Program-made: the position numbers and the translations under genes
In this document: positions 39,825-49,499 of the stretch, piece by piece
How the letters are laid out: each line of letters starts with the position of its first letter
Position numbering within the stretch: position 1 is the stretch's first letter
Assembly (NCBI RefSeq): GCF_002025205.1
Contig: NZ_CP019947.1
Span: forward strand, 2,084,001-2,148,000
DNA length: 64,000 nucleotides
Direction: 5' to 3'
Source: Pseudomonas sp. CC6-YY-74
GTDB lineage: Bacteria > Pseudomonadota > Gammaproteobacteria > Pseudomonadales > Pseudomonadaceae
Notes under the pieces: generated by a model
Seen by the model: the letters and a program-made list of their open reading frames with translations, nothing else
The model's database searches: none
Told to the model about the DNA's origin: nothing

Positions 39825-41279
39825 ATGGCCTTGCCGACCCTACGCATCATTGCCTTCATCAATGGTATTTTCCTGATCACCCTGGCGGTGAGCATGGTGG
39901 TGCCGATGCTCACCCTGGTGATCTTTGAGCGCGCGAATGAACTCAATGCCTATCTCTGGTCGAGCCTGATCACCTTCGTCGCCGGGCTGTCCATGGTTGC
40001 CCAAGGCCACCCGAAAGGCGTCGAACTGCGCCCGCGCGATATGTACATGCTGACGGTGTCGAGCTGGCTGCTGGTATGCACCTTCGCCTCGCTACCGTTC
40101 ATGCTGGCCCAGCACATGAGCCTTGCCGACGCCGTCTTCGAAAGCATGTCCGGCATCACCACCACCGGCGCCACGGTGCTCAGCGGCCTGGACAGCATGT
40201 CGCCAGGCATCCTGATCTGGCGCTCGCTGCTGCACTGGCTCGGCGGTATCGGCTTCATCGCCATGGCCGTGGCGATCTTGCCGATGCTGCGCATCGGTGG
40301 CATGCGCCTGTTCCAGACCGAATCGTCGGATCGCTCGGACAAGGTCATGCCGCGCTCGCACATGGTTGCCAAATTCATGGTCGCGGCCTACGTGGGTATC
40401 AGCCTGCTGAGTGCCCTGGCGTTCTGGGCCGCGGGCATGGGCGTATTCGATGCCATCAACCACACCATGTCGGCGATCGCCACCGGCGGCTTCTCCACCT
40501 CCGACAGCTCGATCGGCAAGTGGTCGCAGCCGGCGGTGCACTGGGTCAGCGTAGTGGTGATGATTCTCGGTAGCCTGCCATTCGTCCTCTATGTGTCGAT
40601 GCTGCGGGGCAACTTCAAGGCGCTATTACGCGATCAACAGGTACGCGGTTTCCTCGGCATATTGCTGTGTACCTGGCTGGCGCTCGGCACTTGGTACAGC
40701 CTGACCACCGAACTGCATTGGCTGGAGGCGGTGCGCCACGTGGCGGTGAACACCACATCGATCATGACCACCACCGGCTTTGCCCTGGGCGACTACACCC
40801 TCTGGGGTGGCTTCGCCGGCATGCTGTTCTTCTACCTGGGTTTTATCGGTGGCTGCTCCGGCTCGACCGCAGGCGGCCTGAAGATCTTCCGCTTCCAGGT
40901 CGCCTATATCCTGCTCAAGGCCAACCTGCTGCAACTGGTGCACCCGCGTGCGGTCATCAAGCAGCAATACAACCAGCACCGCCTGGACGAGGACATCGTC
41001 CGTTCGATCCTGACTTTTTCGTTTTTCTTCACCATCACCATCGCCCTGCTGGCGCTGGCCCTGACGCTCTGCGGCCTGGACTGGATCACCGCGCTGAGCG
41101 GCGCCGCCAGCACCGTGTCCGGCGTCGGCCCGGGGATGGGCCCGATCATTGGTCCAGCTGGCAATTTCTCCAGCCTGCCGGACACGGCCAAGTGGCTGTT
41201 GACCGCCGGCATGCTGCTCGGACGCCTGGAAATACTTACCGTGCTGGTGCTGTTGATGCCGGCGTTCTGGAGACACTGA
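39825..41279 (+). CDS. trkH: TrkH-type potassium uptake protein, copy 2
   Basis: 484 residues, alignable end to end with the preceding gene, including identical stretches such as GGCSGSTAGGLKIFRFQVAY and RLEILTVLVL. The filter repeats are GITTTGATVL, AIATGGFSTSDSS, MTTTGFALGDY and ASTVSGVGPGMG. The fourth repeat differs from copy 1 (SGVGPGMG against CNVGPGLG), so conductance or regulation may differ. A tandem duplication that has since diverged is the simplest origin. Confidence 0.94.
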   Translation: MALPTLRIIAFINGIFLITLAVSMVVPMLTLVIFERANELNAYLWSSLITFVAGLSMVAQGHPKGVELRPRDMYMLTVSSWLLVCTFASLPFMLAQHMSLADAVFESMSGITTTGATVLSGLDSMSPGILIWRSLLHWLGGIGFIAMAVAILPMLRIGGMRLFQTESSDRSDKVMPRSHMVAKFMVAAYVGISLLSALAFWAAGMGVFDAINHTMSAIATGGFSTSDSSIGKWSQPAVHWVSVVVMILGSLPFVLYVSMLRGNFKALLRDQQVRGFLGILLCTWLALGTWYSLTTELHWLEAVRHVAVNTTSIMTTTGFALGDYTLWGGFAGMLFFYLGFIGGCSGSTAGGLKIFRFQVAYILLKANLLQLVHPRAVIKQQYNQHRLDEDIVRSILTFSFFFTITIALLALALTLCGLDWITALSGAASTVSGVGPGMGPIIGPAGNFSSLPDTAKWLLTAGMLLGRLEILTVLVLLMPAFWRH

Positions 41280-41327
41280 GGCCGCCACTGGTTAGTGGTT
41301 CCGGGCATCGCTGCACCCTGCACCAAG

Positions 41328-42329
41328 CTACAGCCGCGCGCGATACTCGCCCGGAGTGATGTCGAACCAGCGACGGAACGCGCGGAAGAAATTGCTCGGA
41401 TCGGCAAAGCCGAGCAGATAGGCCACTTCCAGCAGAGTCAGGTTGGGCTGGGCCAGGTACTGTTCGGCCAACTCGCGACGGGTGTCGTCGAGCAGGCGCT
41501 GAAAGCTCGTTCCCTCGTCCTGCAGGCGTCGCTGCAAGGTCCGTTGCGATACATGCAGCGCCAGCGCCACCGCCTCGCGCTTGGGTTCGCCCTGGGGTAG
41601 CAGGCGACACAGCACTTGCCGGGCCTGGTGACTCACCCGACTTTCCGAGAAGCGCGCCAGGTATTCGCCGGCAAACCTGTCGTGCAACTGGGCCAGCGAC
41701 ACATTGGCCGTCGGCAATGGCCGATCCATGTCGGCCCGCTCGAACAGCAGCGCGTAGTGCCCTGCATTGAACTTCAGCGGCGCCTGAAACACCTGCTGAA
41801 AGGGTTCGAGGTCCGCCGGTGGCTCGCCTTGAAAAAGCACCTGTTGCGGACGAATCGCTTGACCGGTCAGCCAACGGCAAAAGGCCAACGCATAGGCCAT
41901 CGAGGCCTCAGCGCTCTGCCGAGCCGGCGGCAAGCGGTCGCCATGAATCGCCAGGATCAGTTCATAGCCCTTGGCTGTAGGCCGGAAACTGAGATCGGCG
42001 CCCTCGGCGATGATCCGCTGATATCGCACCAGGCGCGCCAGCCCTTCGGTCAAGGTGCGGCTGGACATCAAGGCGTAACCGACCACATGGAATGAAGCCG
42101 GGCGCACCACCTTGGCCATGTTCAGGCCAATCGCCGGATTGCCCGACAGCGCCACCGCGCGCTGCCACAGCCGCGTCATGCTGTCCTGGGCAAAGCGTGC
42201 ATCCGGATCCTCCAGCGCGGCGTAATCCAGCCCCAGCTGACGAAATATCGCGCGGCAGTCGACGCCGCCCATTTCCAGAGCCTGGACAATGCCCAGAGCC
42301 CAATTCGACGAGGTAGTGCGTTCGCTCAT
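41328..42329 (-). CDS. AraC-family transcriptional regulator (OruR/Arabinose_bd type)
   Basis: 333 residues. The N-terminal effector domain of the Arabinose_bd type covers about residues 20-205 (SGNPAIGLNMAKVVRPASFH, VGYALMSSRTLTEGLARLVR). The C-terminal double helix-turn-helix is seen in ALHVSQRTLQRRLQDEGTSF and EVAYLLGFADPSNFFRAFRR, ending in TPGEYR. The start is ATG 42329; the longer frame upstream covers the neighbouring DUF962 gene antisense. It is divergent from the DUF962 gene. Target unknown. Confidence 0.9.
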   Translation of the reverse strand: MSERTTSSNWALGIVQALEMGGVDCRAIFRQLGLDYAALEDPDARFAQDSMTRLWQRAVALSGNPAIGLNMAKVVRPASFHVVGYALMSSRTLTEGLARLVRYQRIIAEGADLSFRPTAKGYELILAIHGDRLPPARQSAEASMAYALAFCRWLTGQAIRPQQVLFQGEPPADLEPFQQVFQAPLKFNAGHYALLFERADMDRPLPTANVSLAQLHDRFAGEYLARFSESRVSHQARQVLCRLLPQGEPKREAVALALHVSQRTLQRRLQDEGTSFQRLLDDTRRELAEQYLAQPNLTLLEVAYLLGFADPSNFFRAFRRWFDITPGEYRARL

Positions 42330-42494
42330 GGCGTTATTCTTATTCGGGTCATCTGAAAGTCGCTTCTCGCGGCTTGGCAGGATACTAAACTGGCACTTAA
42401 TGTCACTGGCCCAACAGGACAGCAAGCCTAGACTGCCAATACTCCGCCGCCGCTGAACCCCCGGCGCGGCCAGATCACTACCAGGAGGCACGCC

Positions 42495-42812
42495 ATGGCT
42501 ACGCAAACCAGCGAGCGCTACACCAGCTTCGCCGAGTTTTACCCCTATTACCTGCAAGAACACAGCAACTCGATCTGCCGCCGCCTGCACTATGTCGGCA
42601 GCCTGCTGGTGCTGGGCATTCTCGCCTACGCCCTGGGCACGCAACAGTGGCTGTGGCTGCTGGCCATACCAGTCGCCGGGTATGGCTTTGCCTGGGTTGG
42701 TCACTTCGTCTTCGAAAAGAACCGCCCGGCCACCTTTCAATACCCGCTGTACAGCTTCATGGGTGACTGGGTCATGCTCAAGGATGCCTTTACCGGACGC
42801 ATCAAATTCTGA
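42495..42812 (+). CDS. DUF962 / Mpo1-like membrane protein
   Basis: 105 residues with two or three hydrophobic segments and the family's His/Glu-rich signatures: FYPYYLQEHSNSICRRLHY, GHFVFEKNRPATFQYPLYS and GDWVMLKDAFTG. The yeast homologue Mpo1 is an iron-dependent dioxygenase acting on 2-hydroxy fatty acids. The conserved His residues here would fit that, but the bacterial role is unproven. Start ATG 42495 is preceded by CAGGAGGCACGCC. Confidence 0.87.
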   Translation: MATQTSERYTSFAEFYPYYLQEHSNSICRRLHYVGSLLVLGILAYALGTQQWLWLLAIPVAGYGFAWVGHFVFEKNRPATFQYPLYSFMGDWVMLKDAFTGRIKF

Positions 42813-43004
42813 TCCGCCAGCGTTCTGACTGCACCGAAGCCGCCCACTGACCGGCATATTCACACCGTTGAGCCGTGGTGCTTGGCTCGCGCATCCTCGC
42901 TTGGTTATGATCCCCGCTCTGTCGCAATCCTGGTTCAGCGCTTGCAGCGCTACTTAGACGTCCAGCAGAGGCGTCGGCTAATCAGCAGGGATCGTTTCCA
43001 CAGC

Positions 43005-44393
43005 ATGAAAGCCACTACCCAGAACCGGCTCCACGCACTGCCGGCGCCACCACTGCGCGAATATTACTCGCGCATCCTGGCCTATATCGCCGTGGCCGCG
43101 AGCATCGCTGCCGGCACCTACACCCAGCACTTCGGCTACGACATTCTGTGGATAGTGCCGTATGCCCTGCTCTATCCGCATCTGGCCTACCACTTGGGCC
43201 AACGCTTCAAGCGTGATCATCCGCAAACCGCCACCCTGACCCTGCTGTTCATCGACGCCCTGCACTGTGGCGCGGCACTCGCCCTGCTCAGTTTCTCGGT
43301 CGTACCCAGCCTGATGTGCCTGTTGATCCTGGCCTTCAGCTCGATGGTGGTCGGTGGCCTGCCTTACCTGGGTCTGGCCATGCTGGTCGCGGCCAGCAGC
43401 ACGCTGCTCAACGCGGCGCTGATCGAGCTGAAATTCAACCCCGACACCCCGGCCCTGGTCGCCCTGGTGAGTATCGCCTTCAGCACCCTGTACATCTGCA
43501 TCACCGCTTATTTCATGCACCAACAAGGCTTGCGCCTGGCCCAGGTGCGCGGCGACATCAAACGCGAACAGGAAAAAGCCGCCCGCCTGGCCCGCAACCT
43601 GGCCAAGTACCTGTCACCGCAGGTATGGGAGTCGATCTTCACCGGTAAGAAGAGCGTGCGCCTGGAGACCCAGCGCAAGAAACTCACGGTGTTCTTCTCC
43701 GACATCAAAGGCTTCACCGAGCTGTCCGAGGAACTCGAAGCCGAGGCCCTGACCGATCTGCTCAACAGCTACCTCAACGAGATGTCGAAGATCTGCCTGA
43801 AATACGGCGGTACCATCGACAAGTTCATCGGCGACAGTGTCATGGTGTTCTTCGGCGACCCGGCCAGCAAAGGGGCCAAGCATGACGCCATGGCTGCAGT
43901 ATCGATGGCCGTGGCCATGCGCAAGCACATGAAAGTAATGCGCCAGCAGTGGCGCGCCCAGGGCATTACCAAACCGCTGGAAATCCGCATGGGCCTGAAC
44001 ACCGGCTACTGCACGGTGGGCAACTTCGGCGCCGACACGCGCATGGACTACACCATCATCGGTCGTGACGTGAACCTCGCCAGCCGTCTGGAGAGCGCGG
44101 CAGAAGCCGGTGAGATCCTCATCTCCCACGAGACCTACTCGCTGGTCAAGGACCTGATCATGTGCCGCGACAAGGGCCAGATCAACGTCAAGGGTTTCAC
44201 CCGCCCGGTACAGATCTACCAGGTGGTGGACTTCCGCCGCGACCTGGGCGCCACCTCCAGCTATGTCGAGCATGAGTTGCCCGGCTTCTCCATGTACCTG
44301 GACACCAACGGCATCCAGAACTTCGACAAGCAACGGGTGATTCAAGCGCTGCAGCAGGCCGCCGAAAAATTGCGCGACAAGGTGATCATGTAA
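43005..44393 (+). CDS. cyaB: Class III adenylate cyclase CyaB
   Basis: Makes cyclic AMP for Vfr-type virulence control in P. aeruginosa. It has 462 residues. A MASE2 membrane domain of six helices (about residues 20-180) is followed by a class III cyclase domain with metal-binding Asp residues in FFSDIKGFTELSE and IGDSVMVFFGDP. Transition-state residues lie in DYTIIGRDVNLASRLESAAE. Start ATG 43005 (MKATTQNRLHALPAPP); upstream in-frame codons are unlike the family. Same neighbours as in P. aeruginosa (AraC regulator, DUF962). Confidence 0.95.
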   Translation: MKATTQNRLHALPAPPLREYYSRILAYIAVAASIAAGTYTQHFGYDILWIVPYALLYPHLAYHLGQRFKRDHPQTATLTLLFIDALHCGAALALLSFSVVPSLMCLLILAFSSMVVGGLPYLGLAMLVAASSTLLNAALIELKFNPDTPALVALVSIAFSTLYICITAYFMHQQGLRLAQVRGDIKREQEKAARLARNLAKYLSPQVWESIFTGKKSVRLETQRKKLTVFFSDIKGFTELSEELEAEALTDLLNSYLNEMSKICLKYGGTIDKFIGDSVMVFFGDPASKGAKHDAMAAVSMAVAMRKHMKVMRQQWRAQGITKPLEIRMGLNTGYCTVGNFGADTRMDYTIIGRDVNLASRLESAAEAGEILISHETYSLVKDLIMCRDKGQINVKGFTRPVQIYQVVDFRRDLGATSSYVEHELPGFSMYLDTNGIQNFDKQRVIQALQQAAEKLRDKVIM

Positions 44394-44459
44394 ACCGGCC
44401 AGCTTCGCGCTGCCAGACAGGGTGCGCACCGCGCCCCTTTTCCCGATAGCCACTGCCAC

Positions 44460-45497
44460 TTAATCCTGGCTTACCGCCAACGTCCGTGCGGCGCACGGCT
44501 CGCCGTCGAGCATGGGCTGACGGGCCAGGAATTCCAGCGCCGATACGCGCCAGGATTGCCCTGCCGCCAACTCGGCGCAGCGCGTCCTGTCGAGTTCAAG
44601 CGCCGCCAGGCAAGCCGCACGCAAATCCTCGTTCATCACCCCGGTGACGCCCGCCTCCAGCACATCCAGCGGGCCGGGCACCGGGAAGGCCGCCACGGGT
44701 GTGCCGCAGGCCAGCGCCTCGAGCATCACCAGGCCATAGGTATCGGTGCGCGAAGGAAACACCAGCACGCTGGCCTGGCGATAGGCCGCGGCCAACTCTT
44801 CGCCATGCCGATAGCCGAGAAATCGCACCGCCGGATAATGCGCCTGCAAGGCTTCACGCAGCGGACCATCGCCGACTACCCGCTTCTCGCCGGGCAGGTC
44901 GAGTTCGAGAAAAGCCTGCAGGTTCTTTTCCGTGGCGATCCGTCCGACATACAGAAACACTGGCTTGTGCGCTGCGGACAGCGGCATCTGCGGTCGAAAC
45001 AACCGTGTATCGACGCCCTTGCGCCACAGCGCCAGACGCTGCAGGCCCCAGCCGGCAAACTCCCCACGCAGGCGCTCGGTGGTCACCAGTACCACCTCGC
45101 TCGGGCGGTGGAAGCCGCGCAGGTAGGCATAGCCCCAGCGCAGCGGCAACCAAGGCCAACGGCCATGGATATACTCGGGAAAGCGCGTATGGATGGCACT
45201 GGAGAACGCCAGGCCGCGCTTGCACAGCCAGCGTCTGGCGGCCCAACCAAGCGGCCCTTCGGTGGCCAGATGGACACAGTCGGGCTGAAATTCGCGGATC
45301 GCCGGGCCGACCCGCCAGAGGTTCCAGGTCAGCGGAATCTCCGGGTAGGTTGGGCACGGCAAGTGACGAAAATCCTGTGGCGACAGCAGCTTGACCTGAT
45401 GACCCAGGCTGCGCAGTTCGCCGACCAGGGCCTGCAAGCTGGTGACCACACCGTTGACCTGCGGCAGCCAAGCATCCGAGACGATCAATATCCTCAT
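44460..45497 (-). CDS. GT4-family glycosyltransferase
   Basis: 345 residues, GT-B fold. The N-terminal domain begins MRILIVSDAWLPQVNGVVTS. The C-terminal nucleotide-sugar domain shows FLYVGRIATEKNLQAFLELD and the E-x7-E-type motif PSRTDTYGLVMLEALACG. Related proteins transfer mannose or glucose in glycolipid synthesis; the acceptor here is unknown. Its ATG overlaps the stop of the upstream phosphoesterase (ATGA), suggesting one pathway, perhaps a membrane glycolipid. Confidence 0.88.
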   Translation of the reverse strand: MRILIVSDAWLPQVNGVVTSLQALVGELRSLGHQVKLLSPQDFRHLPCPTYPEIPLTWNLWRVGPAIREFQPDCVHLATEGPLGWAARRWLCKRGLAFSSAIHTRFPEYIHGRWPWLPLRWGYAYLRGFHRPSEVVLVTTERLRGEFAGWGLQRLALWRKGVDTRLFRPQMPLSAAHKPVFLYVGRIATEKNLQAFLELDLPGEKRVVGDGPLREALQAHYPAVRFLGYRHGEELAAAYRQASVLVFPSRTDTYGLVMLEALACGTPVAAFPVPGPLDVLEAGVTGVMNEDLRAACLAALELDRTRCAELAAGQSWRVSALEFLARQPMLDGEPCAARTLAVSQD

Positions 45498-46318
45498 GCA
45501 ACTGGCTCGACTGCAGCCATCTGTTCGACCTGCGCCTGAGACTGCCGCATCTGGTCGTCGGCCAGCCGATACAGCTCGATGCGTCCATCCAGGTGTTCGA
45601 TCAAGGCCGTGCAGGACTCGACCCAGTCACCGCAGTTCATGTATTGCACCTCGCCCATCGGCCGGATCTCGGCGTGGTGGATATGCCCGCAGACCACGCC
45701 ATTGAAGCCCCGCTTGACGCATTCGTGGACGATCGCCTGCTCGAAGTCGCTGATGAAGTTCACCGCCCCCTTGACCTTGTGCTTGAGGTAAGCCGACAGC
45801 GACCAATAGCCATAACCGTAGCGACTGCGCCAATGATTGAGCCAACGATTGAGGGTCAGGGTGACCTCGTAGGCCGAGTCGCCAAGAAAGGCCAGCCAAC
45901 GGTGGTAACGGGTGATCACATCGAACTGATCACCATGGATCACCAGCAAACGCCGGCCATCGGCGGTGATGTGCTCGGCCTCGTCGACCAACTGGATATT
46001 GCCCAGCATCAGCGAGGAATAACGGCGCAGGAACTCGTCGTGGTTGCCGGTGACGTAGATCACCTCGGTGCCGCGCTTGCTCATGGTCAGCAGGCGGCGG
46101 ATCACGTTGCTGTGCGCCTGCGGCCAGTAGATGCCGCTGCGCAGCCTCCAGCCGTCGATGATGTCGCCCACCAGGTAAATCCGCTCGGCTTGATAGCGTT
46201 TGAGGAACGCCGCCAGGTGCTCGGCCTGACAATCCCGGGTGCCCAGGTGGACATCGGAAATCCACAGGGTGCGGACTCGTTGCTTGCGACTCGGCTTGGC
46301 GAGCTGGGCGCTGGTCAT
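45494..46318 (-). CDS. LpxH-like metallophosphoesterase (UDP-2,3-diacylglucosamine diphosphatase family)
   Basis: 274 residues. The calcineurin-type dimetal site is complete: WISDVHLGTRDCQ, LVGDIIDGW, VTGNHDEFL, VIHGDQFD and VCGHIHHAEI. It resembles LpxH-like proteins rather than LpxH itself (longer, and paired with a glycosyltransferase). A role in glycolipid pyrophosphate or phosphate removal is plausible but inferred. I start at ATG 46318 (MTSAQLAKPSRKQRVRTLW); an ATG at 46384 would add 22 Ser/Pro-rich residues. Confidence 0.87.
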   Translation of the reverse strand: MTSAQLAKPSRKQRVRTLWISDVHLGTRDCQAEHLAAFLKRYQAERIYLVGDIIDGWRLRSGIYWPQAHSNVIRRLLTMSKRGTEVIYVTGNHDEFLRRYSSLMLGNIQLVDEAEHITADGRRLLVIHGDQFDVITRYHRWLAFLGDSAYEVTLTLNRWLNHWRSRYGYGYWSLSAYLKHKVKGAVNFISDFEQAIVHECVKRGFNGVVCGHIHHAEIRPMGEVQYMNCGDWVESCTALIEHLDGRIELYRLADDQMRQSQAQVEQMAAVEPVA

Positions 46319-46462
46319 GGGCGGACTCCGGCTGGGTTTTGCCGAGCTTGCGCGCGGGCGGTGAAACGACTGTGACAGCGCCATGGCAGTTCAATGACAG
46401 CGTCCCGCCACGACCATGCGCAACGGCCTGCTAAACTGGCCGCCTGTCACGAGGACCCTGCC

Positions 46463-47215
46463 ATGCCATCGCTGCTCTCTTTGCGTCACTACAGCCATGA
46501 ACTGCTCAACCACAGCCATGACCATGCGCAGCTGGTCTTCGGCCTGAGCGGCCAGCTGGACTTCGAAGTGGCCGGGCTGGGCAGTCTGGTGATCCGCCAG
46601 ACCCTCGCCGTGGTGCCGGCGGCTGCGCAACACGCCTGTGGCAGCAGCAGCGGCAGCCAGTGCCTGGTGCTCGACGTGCCCTCGGAGCACTGGCTGCAAC
46701 AGCACTTGGGCATGCATGCCGATGCCAGCCGCCGCCTGCTCGACTGTCCCGGCGCCCGGAGTCTCAACCCGGCGCAAAGCCAGCTGGTCAGTTGGCTTGC
46801 GGCCAGCCCGATCAATGACCCGGTGATCGCCCAGCAAGGCGCAGCGCTGTTGCTCGCCAGCTTGGCGAGCGAACACATCGAGCGGCCAGGCGTGCCAGAC
46901 TTGCCGCTGGCAGCCCTGGACGCGCATATCGACCGGCATGCCGCCTACCCGCTGCAGGTTGGCGACCTGGCGCGATTGGCCGGTTTGTCGGTGGCGCGTT
47001 TTCATACGCGCTTTCTCGACGAAACGGGACAGACGCACATGGCCTATGTGCGCAGCCGGCGCCTGCACCAGGGCCGACAGTTGTTGTGCACTAGCCAACT
47101 GGCCGTCAGCGAGATCGCTGCCCGCGTCGGCTACAGTTCGCAAAGTGCCTTTACCGCGGCGCTATTGCGGCAGTTCGGTTGCACCCCGCGCGCGTTGCGC
47201 CAGCGACACGAGTAA
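46463..47215 (+). CDS. AraC-family transcriptional regulator (cupin type)
   Basis: 250 residues: N-terminal cupin-like sensor (HSHDHAQLVFGLSGQLDFEV) and C-terminal AraC DNA-binding domain (VGDLARLAGLSVARFHTRFL, AVSEIAARVGYSSQSAFTAA, FGCTPRALRQ). Start ATG 46463 follows CGAGGACC; an in-frame ATG at 46394 would overlap the promoter of the divergent phosphoesterase gene. It probably regulates the divergent pair or the CsaA/EamA genes downstream; no operator could be recognised. Confidence 0.88.
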   Translation: MPSLLSLRHYSHELLNHSHDHAQLVFGLSGQLDFEVAGLGSLVIRQTLAVVPAAAQHACGSSSGSQCLVLDVPSEHWLQQHLGMHADASRRLLDCPGARSLNPAQSQLVSWLAASPINDPVIAQQGAALLLASLASEHIERPGVPDLPLAALDAHIDRHAAYPLQVGDLARLAGLSVARFHTRFLDETGQTHMAYVRSRRLHQGRQLLCTSQLAVSEIAARVGYSSQSAFTAALLRQFGCTPRALRQRHE

Positions 47216-47294
47216 CGCGACAAAACCCGCGACTCCCGCGACAGACAGGGCGAGCTACGCCCCCTAGACTTGCCTGCACTGGATAGGGGGCGTT

Positions 47295-47630
47295 ATGCAG
47301 CAGATCGAATGGACAGACTTTCAACGGGTGGAATTGCGCGTGGGCACGGTGCTGTCCGCCGAGCCGAACGACAAGGCTCGCAAGCCGGCCTACGTACTGC
47401 GGGTCGACCTCGGCGAACTCGGGGTGAAAACCTCCAGCGCGCAACTCACCGAGCACTACCCATGCGCCGAACTGATTGGCCGCCAGGTGCTCTGCGTGTG
47501 TAATTTCGCACCCAAGCGCATCGCCGGGGTCCGTTCCGAGGTACTGGTGACCGGCGTCTATGACGCGGACAGCAAGGTGGTACTGGCCAGCTTCGACAAA
47601 CCGCTGCCCAATGGGTCGCGCCTGGCATGA
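47295..47630 (+). CDS. csaA: CsaA-like tRNA-binding-domain protein
   Basis: 111 residues, a stand-alone OB-fold EMAP/tRNA-binding domain. Family text: VELRVGTVLSAEPNDKARKP, LGVKTSSAQLTEHY and LCVCNFAPKRIAGVRSEVL. CsaA proteins bind tRNA or act as secretion chaperones in Bacillus. The stop overlaps the start of the EamA gene (ATGA), so they are co-translated. Confidence 0.88.
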   Translation: MQQIEWTDFQRVELRVGTVLSAEPNDKARKPAYVLRVDLGELGVKTSSAQLTEHYPCAELIGRQVLCVCNFAPKRIAGVRSEVLVTGVYDADSKVVLASFDKPLPNGSRLA

Positions 47631-48478
47631 CCGAGCGCAAGGCACTGCTGGCGATTCACCTGGGCGCCCTGCTGTTCGGCCTCTCGGGGATCTTCGGCAA
47701 ACTGGCCAATACCGTACCCATAGCCATCGTCGGCGGTCGGGCGATCTTCGCCGTCATCGCGCTGGCCCTGTTCGCCCGCCTCCTCAGCCAGGACAATAGC
47801 CAACGGCCAAATGCGCGGCAGCTGGCAATGCTGGTACTCGGCGGCTTATTGCTGGGCAGCCATTGGCTAACCTTCTTCGAGGCGGTGACGGTTTCCGGCG
47901 TGGCCATCGCCACCCTCGGTTTCGCCAGCTTTCCGGCGTTTACCGTACTGCTCGAAGGCCTACTGTTTCGCGAACGCACGCGGCCCAGCGAATTCGCCAT
48001 GGTCGCCCTGGTCTGCCTGGGATTGGTCCTGGTCACGCCGAATTTCGACCTCGCCAGCCAGGCTACCGTCGGGCTGCTCTGGGCAGTGCTGTCGGGTTTG
48101 CTGTTCGCCCTGTTATCACTGCTCAACCGCGCCAGCACTCGCGGCCTGGATCCGGTGCAGGCGGCGCTGTGTCAGAACCTCACGGCGCTGCTGTGCTTCC
48201 TGCCTTTCGCCTGGCCGCTGCTGCCCGGCCTGGCGCTGCTCGACTGGTTCTGGCTGGCCATGCTCGGGGTGTTCTGTACCGGCTTGGCGCACAGCCTGTT
48301 CGTCGCCAGCCTGCGCGTAATCAAGGCGCGCAGCGCCGCGGTGATCTTCGCCCTGGAGCCGGTCTACGGCATCGCCTTCGCCTGGTGGTTGTTCAACGAG
48401 ATACCGACGTTGCGCATGCTGCTCGGCGGCAGCCTGATTATCCTGGCGATTTTCTTCTCGGCGCGCATGGCGCGCTGA
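47627..48478 (+). CDS. EamA/DMT-family transporter
   Basis: 283 residues with about ten membrane helices in two EamA repeats (LLAIHLGALLFGLSGIFGKL and LLWAVLSGLLFALLSLLNRA). Drug/metabolite exporters of this family move amino acids or other small metabolites; the substrate is unknown. The C-terminal half has LEPVYGIAFAWWLFNEIPTL, the typical end of the second repeat. Co-translated with the CsaA-like gene. Confidence 0.9.
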   Translation: MTERKALLAIHLGALLFGLSGIFGKLANTVPIAIVGGRAIFAVIALALFARLLSQDNSQRPNARQLAMLVLGGLLLGSHWLTFFEAVTVSGVAIATLGFASFPAFTVLLEGLLFRERTRPSEFAMVALVCLGLVLVTPNFDLASQATVGLLWAVLSGLLFALLSLLNRASTRGLDPVQAALCQNLTALLCFLPFAWPLLPGLALLDWFWLAMLGVFCTGLAHSLFVASLRVIKARSAAVIFALEPVYGIAFAWWLFNEIPTLRMLLGGSLIILAIFFSARMAR

Positions 48479-48542
48479 GGAGCCGACTGGCCCAGCTGGC
48501 AAAGGAGGGACCCTCGCCAGTCTGGCCGCAGCTCGAACTGGA

Positions 48543-49352
48543 TTAGGCCGGTTTACCCTTGCCGCGCATCCTGTCGGCCATGCTGATCATCTCGTCATAC
48601 AGCAATTGCGGGTTCTTCTGCTTCAACGCCCAGGCCATGCGGCCCTGCTCATGGGGCAGGATCATGAATTCGCCCTTGGCCATCTCGTCATAGATGTAAT
48701 CGGCGATGTCCGCGGCGCTGATCGGCGAGCTTTCCAGCAGCTTGCCGACCTGAGCCTTCATCGCCGGCGTCGGGCCACGGAAAGAGTCGAGCAGGTTGGT
48801 CTGGAAGAACGACGGGCAAACCACATGCACCCCGACTTCCTGTTGCTTCAATTCGATCAGCAGGCTCTCCGACAGCGCCACTACGCCGGCCTTGGCCACG
48901 TTGTAGTTGCTCATCGCCGGGCCTTGCATCAGGGCCGCCATCGACGCGATGTTGACGATCTTGCCCTTGCTACGCTCGAGCAAGGGCAGGAACGCCTTGC
49001 AACCCTTGACCACACCCATCAGGTTGATCGCGATCTGCCAATCCCAATCTTCCAACGACAGTTCGTCGAAGAACCCGCCCGAGGCCACCCCGGCGTTGTT
49101 GACGATCACGTCGATACCGCCGAACTTTTCCTCGCAGGCCTGCGCCAGAGCGGTCAGCTGGCTGTAATCACGCACGTCGCAACGCAGGGTGAAACCGTCA
49201 CCACCGGCGGCGCGGACCAATTCCAGAGTTTCGGCGAGGCCTGCTTCGTTGACATCGGCAAGCGCCAGACGCCAACCCTCGCGCGCCCAGCGCAGGGCGA
49301 TTTCACGACCCAACCCCGAACCTGCGCCGGTAATCATCATACGATTTTGCAT
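48543..49352 (-). CDS. SDR-family oxidoreductase
   Basis: 269 residues, classical short-chain dehydrogenase: cofactor motif MITGAGSGLGREIA, NNAG (VIVNNAGVASGG), catalytic Ser in NIASMAALMQG and YNVAK. Asp in ALADVNEAGL suggests a preference for NAD. Substrate unknown. Start ATG 49352 is preceded by AAGGCAACTTCC. The longer frame adds 35 unconserved residues and is rejected. Confidence 0.92.
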   Translation of the reverse strand: MQNRMMITGAGSGLGREIALRWAREGWRLALADVNEAGLAETLELVRAAGGDGFTLRCDVRDYSQLTALAQACEEKFGGIDVIVNNAGVASGGFFDELSLEDWDWQIAINLMGVVKGCKAFLPLLERSKGKIVNIASMAALMQGPAMSNYNVAKAGVVALSESLLIELKQQEVGVHVVCPSFFQTNLLDSFRGPTPAMKAQVGKLLESSPISAADIADYIYDEMAKGEFMILPHEQGRMAWALKQKNPQLLYDEMISMADRMRGKGKPA

Positions 49353-49499
49353 ATGGAAGTTGCCTTGTTTTGTGCGATGAAAGAGCAGACAAGGCCCAGT
49401 GTAGCCAAGGAAATATCCCGCCCCACGTACCATCAAGTAGCTGAATGACCAAGGCAAACTGCCGCCACTGGCGGACCAGACAACTACTGCGCAAGCCGG

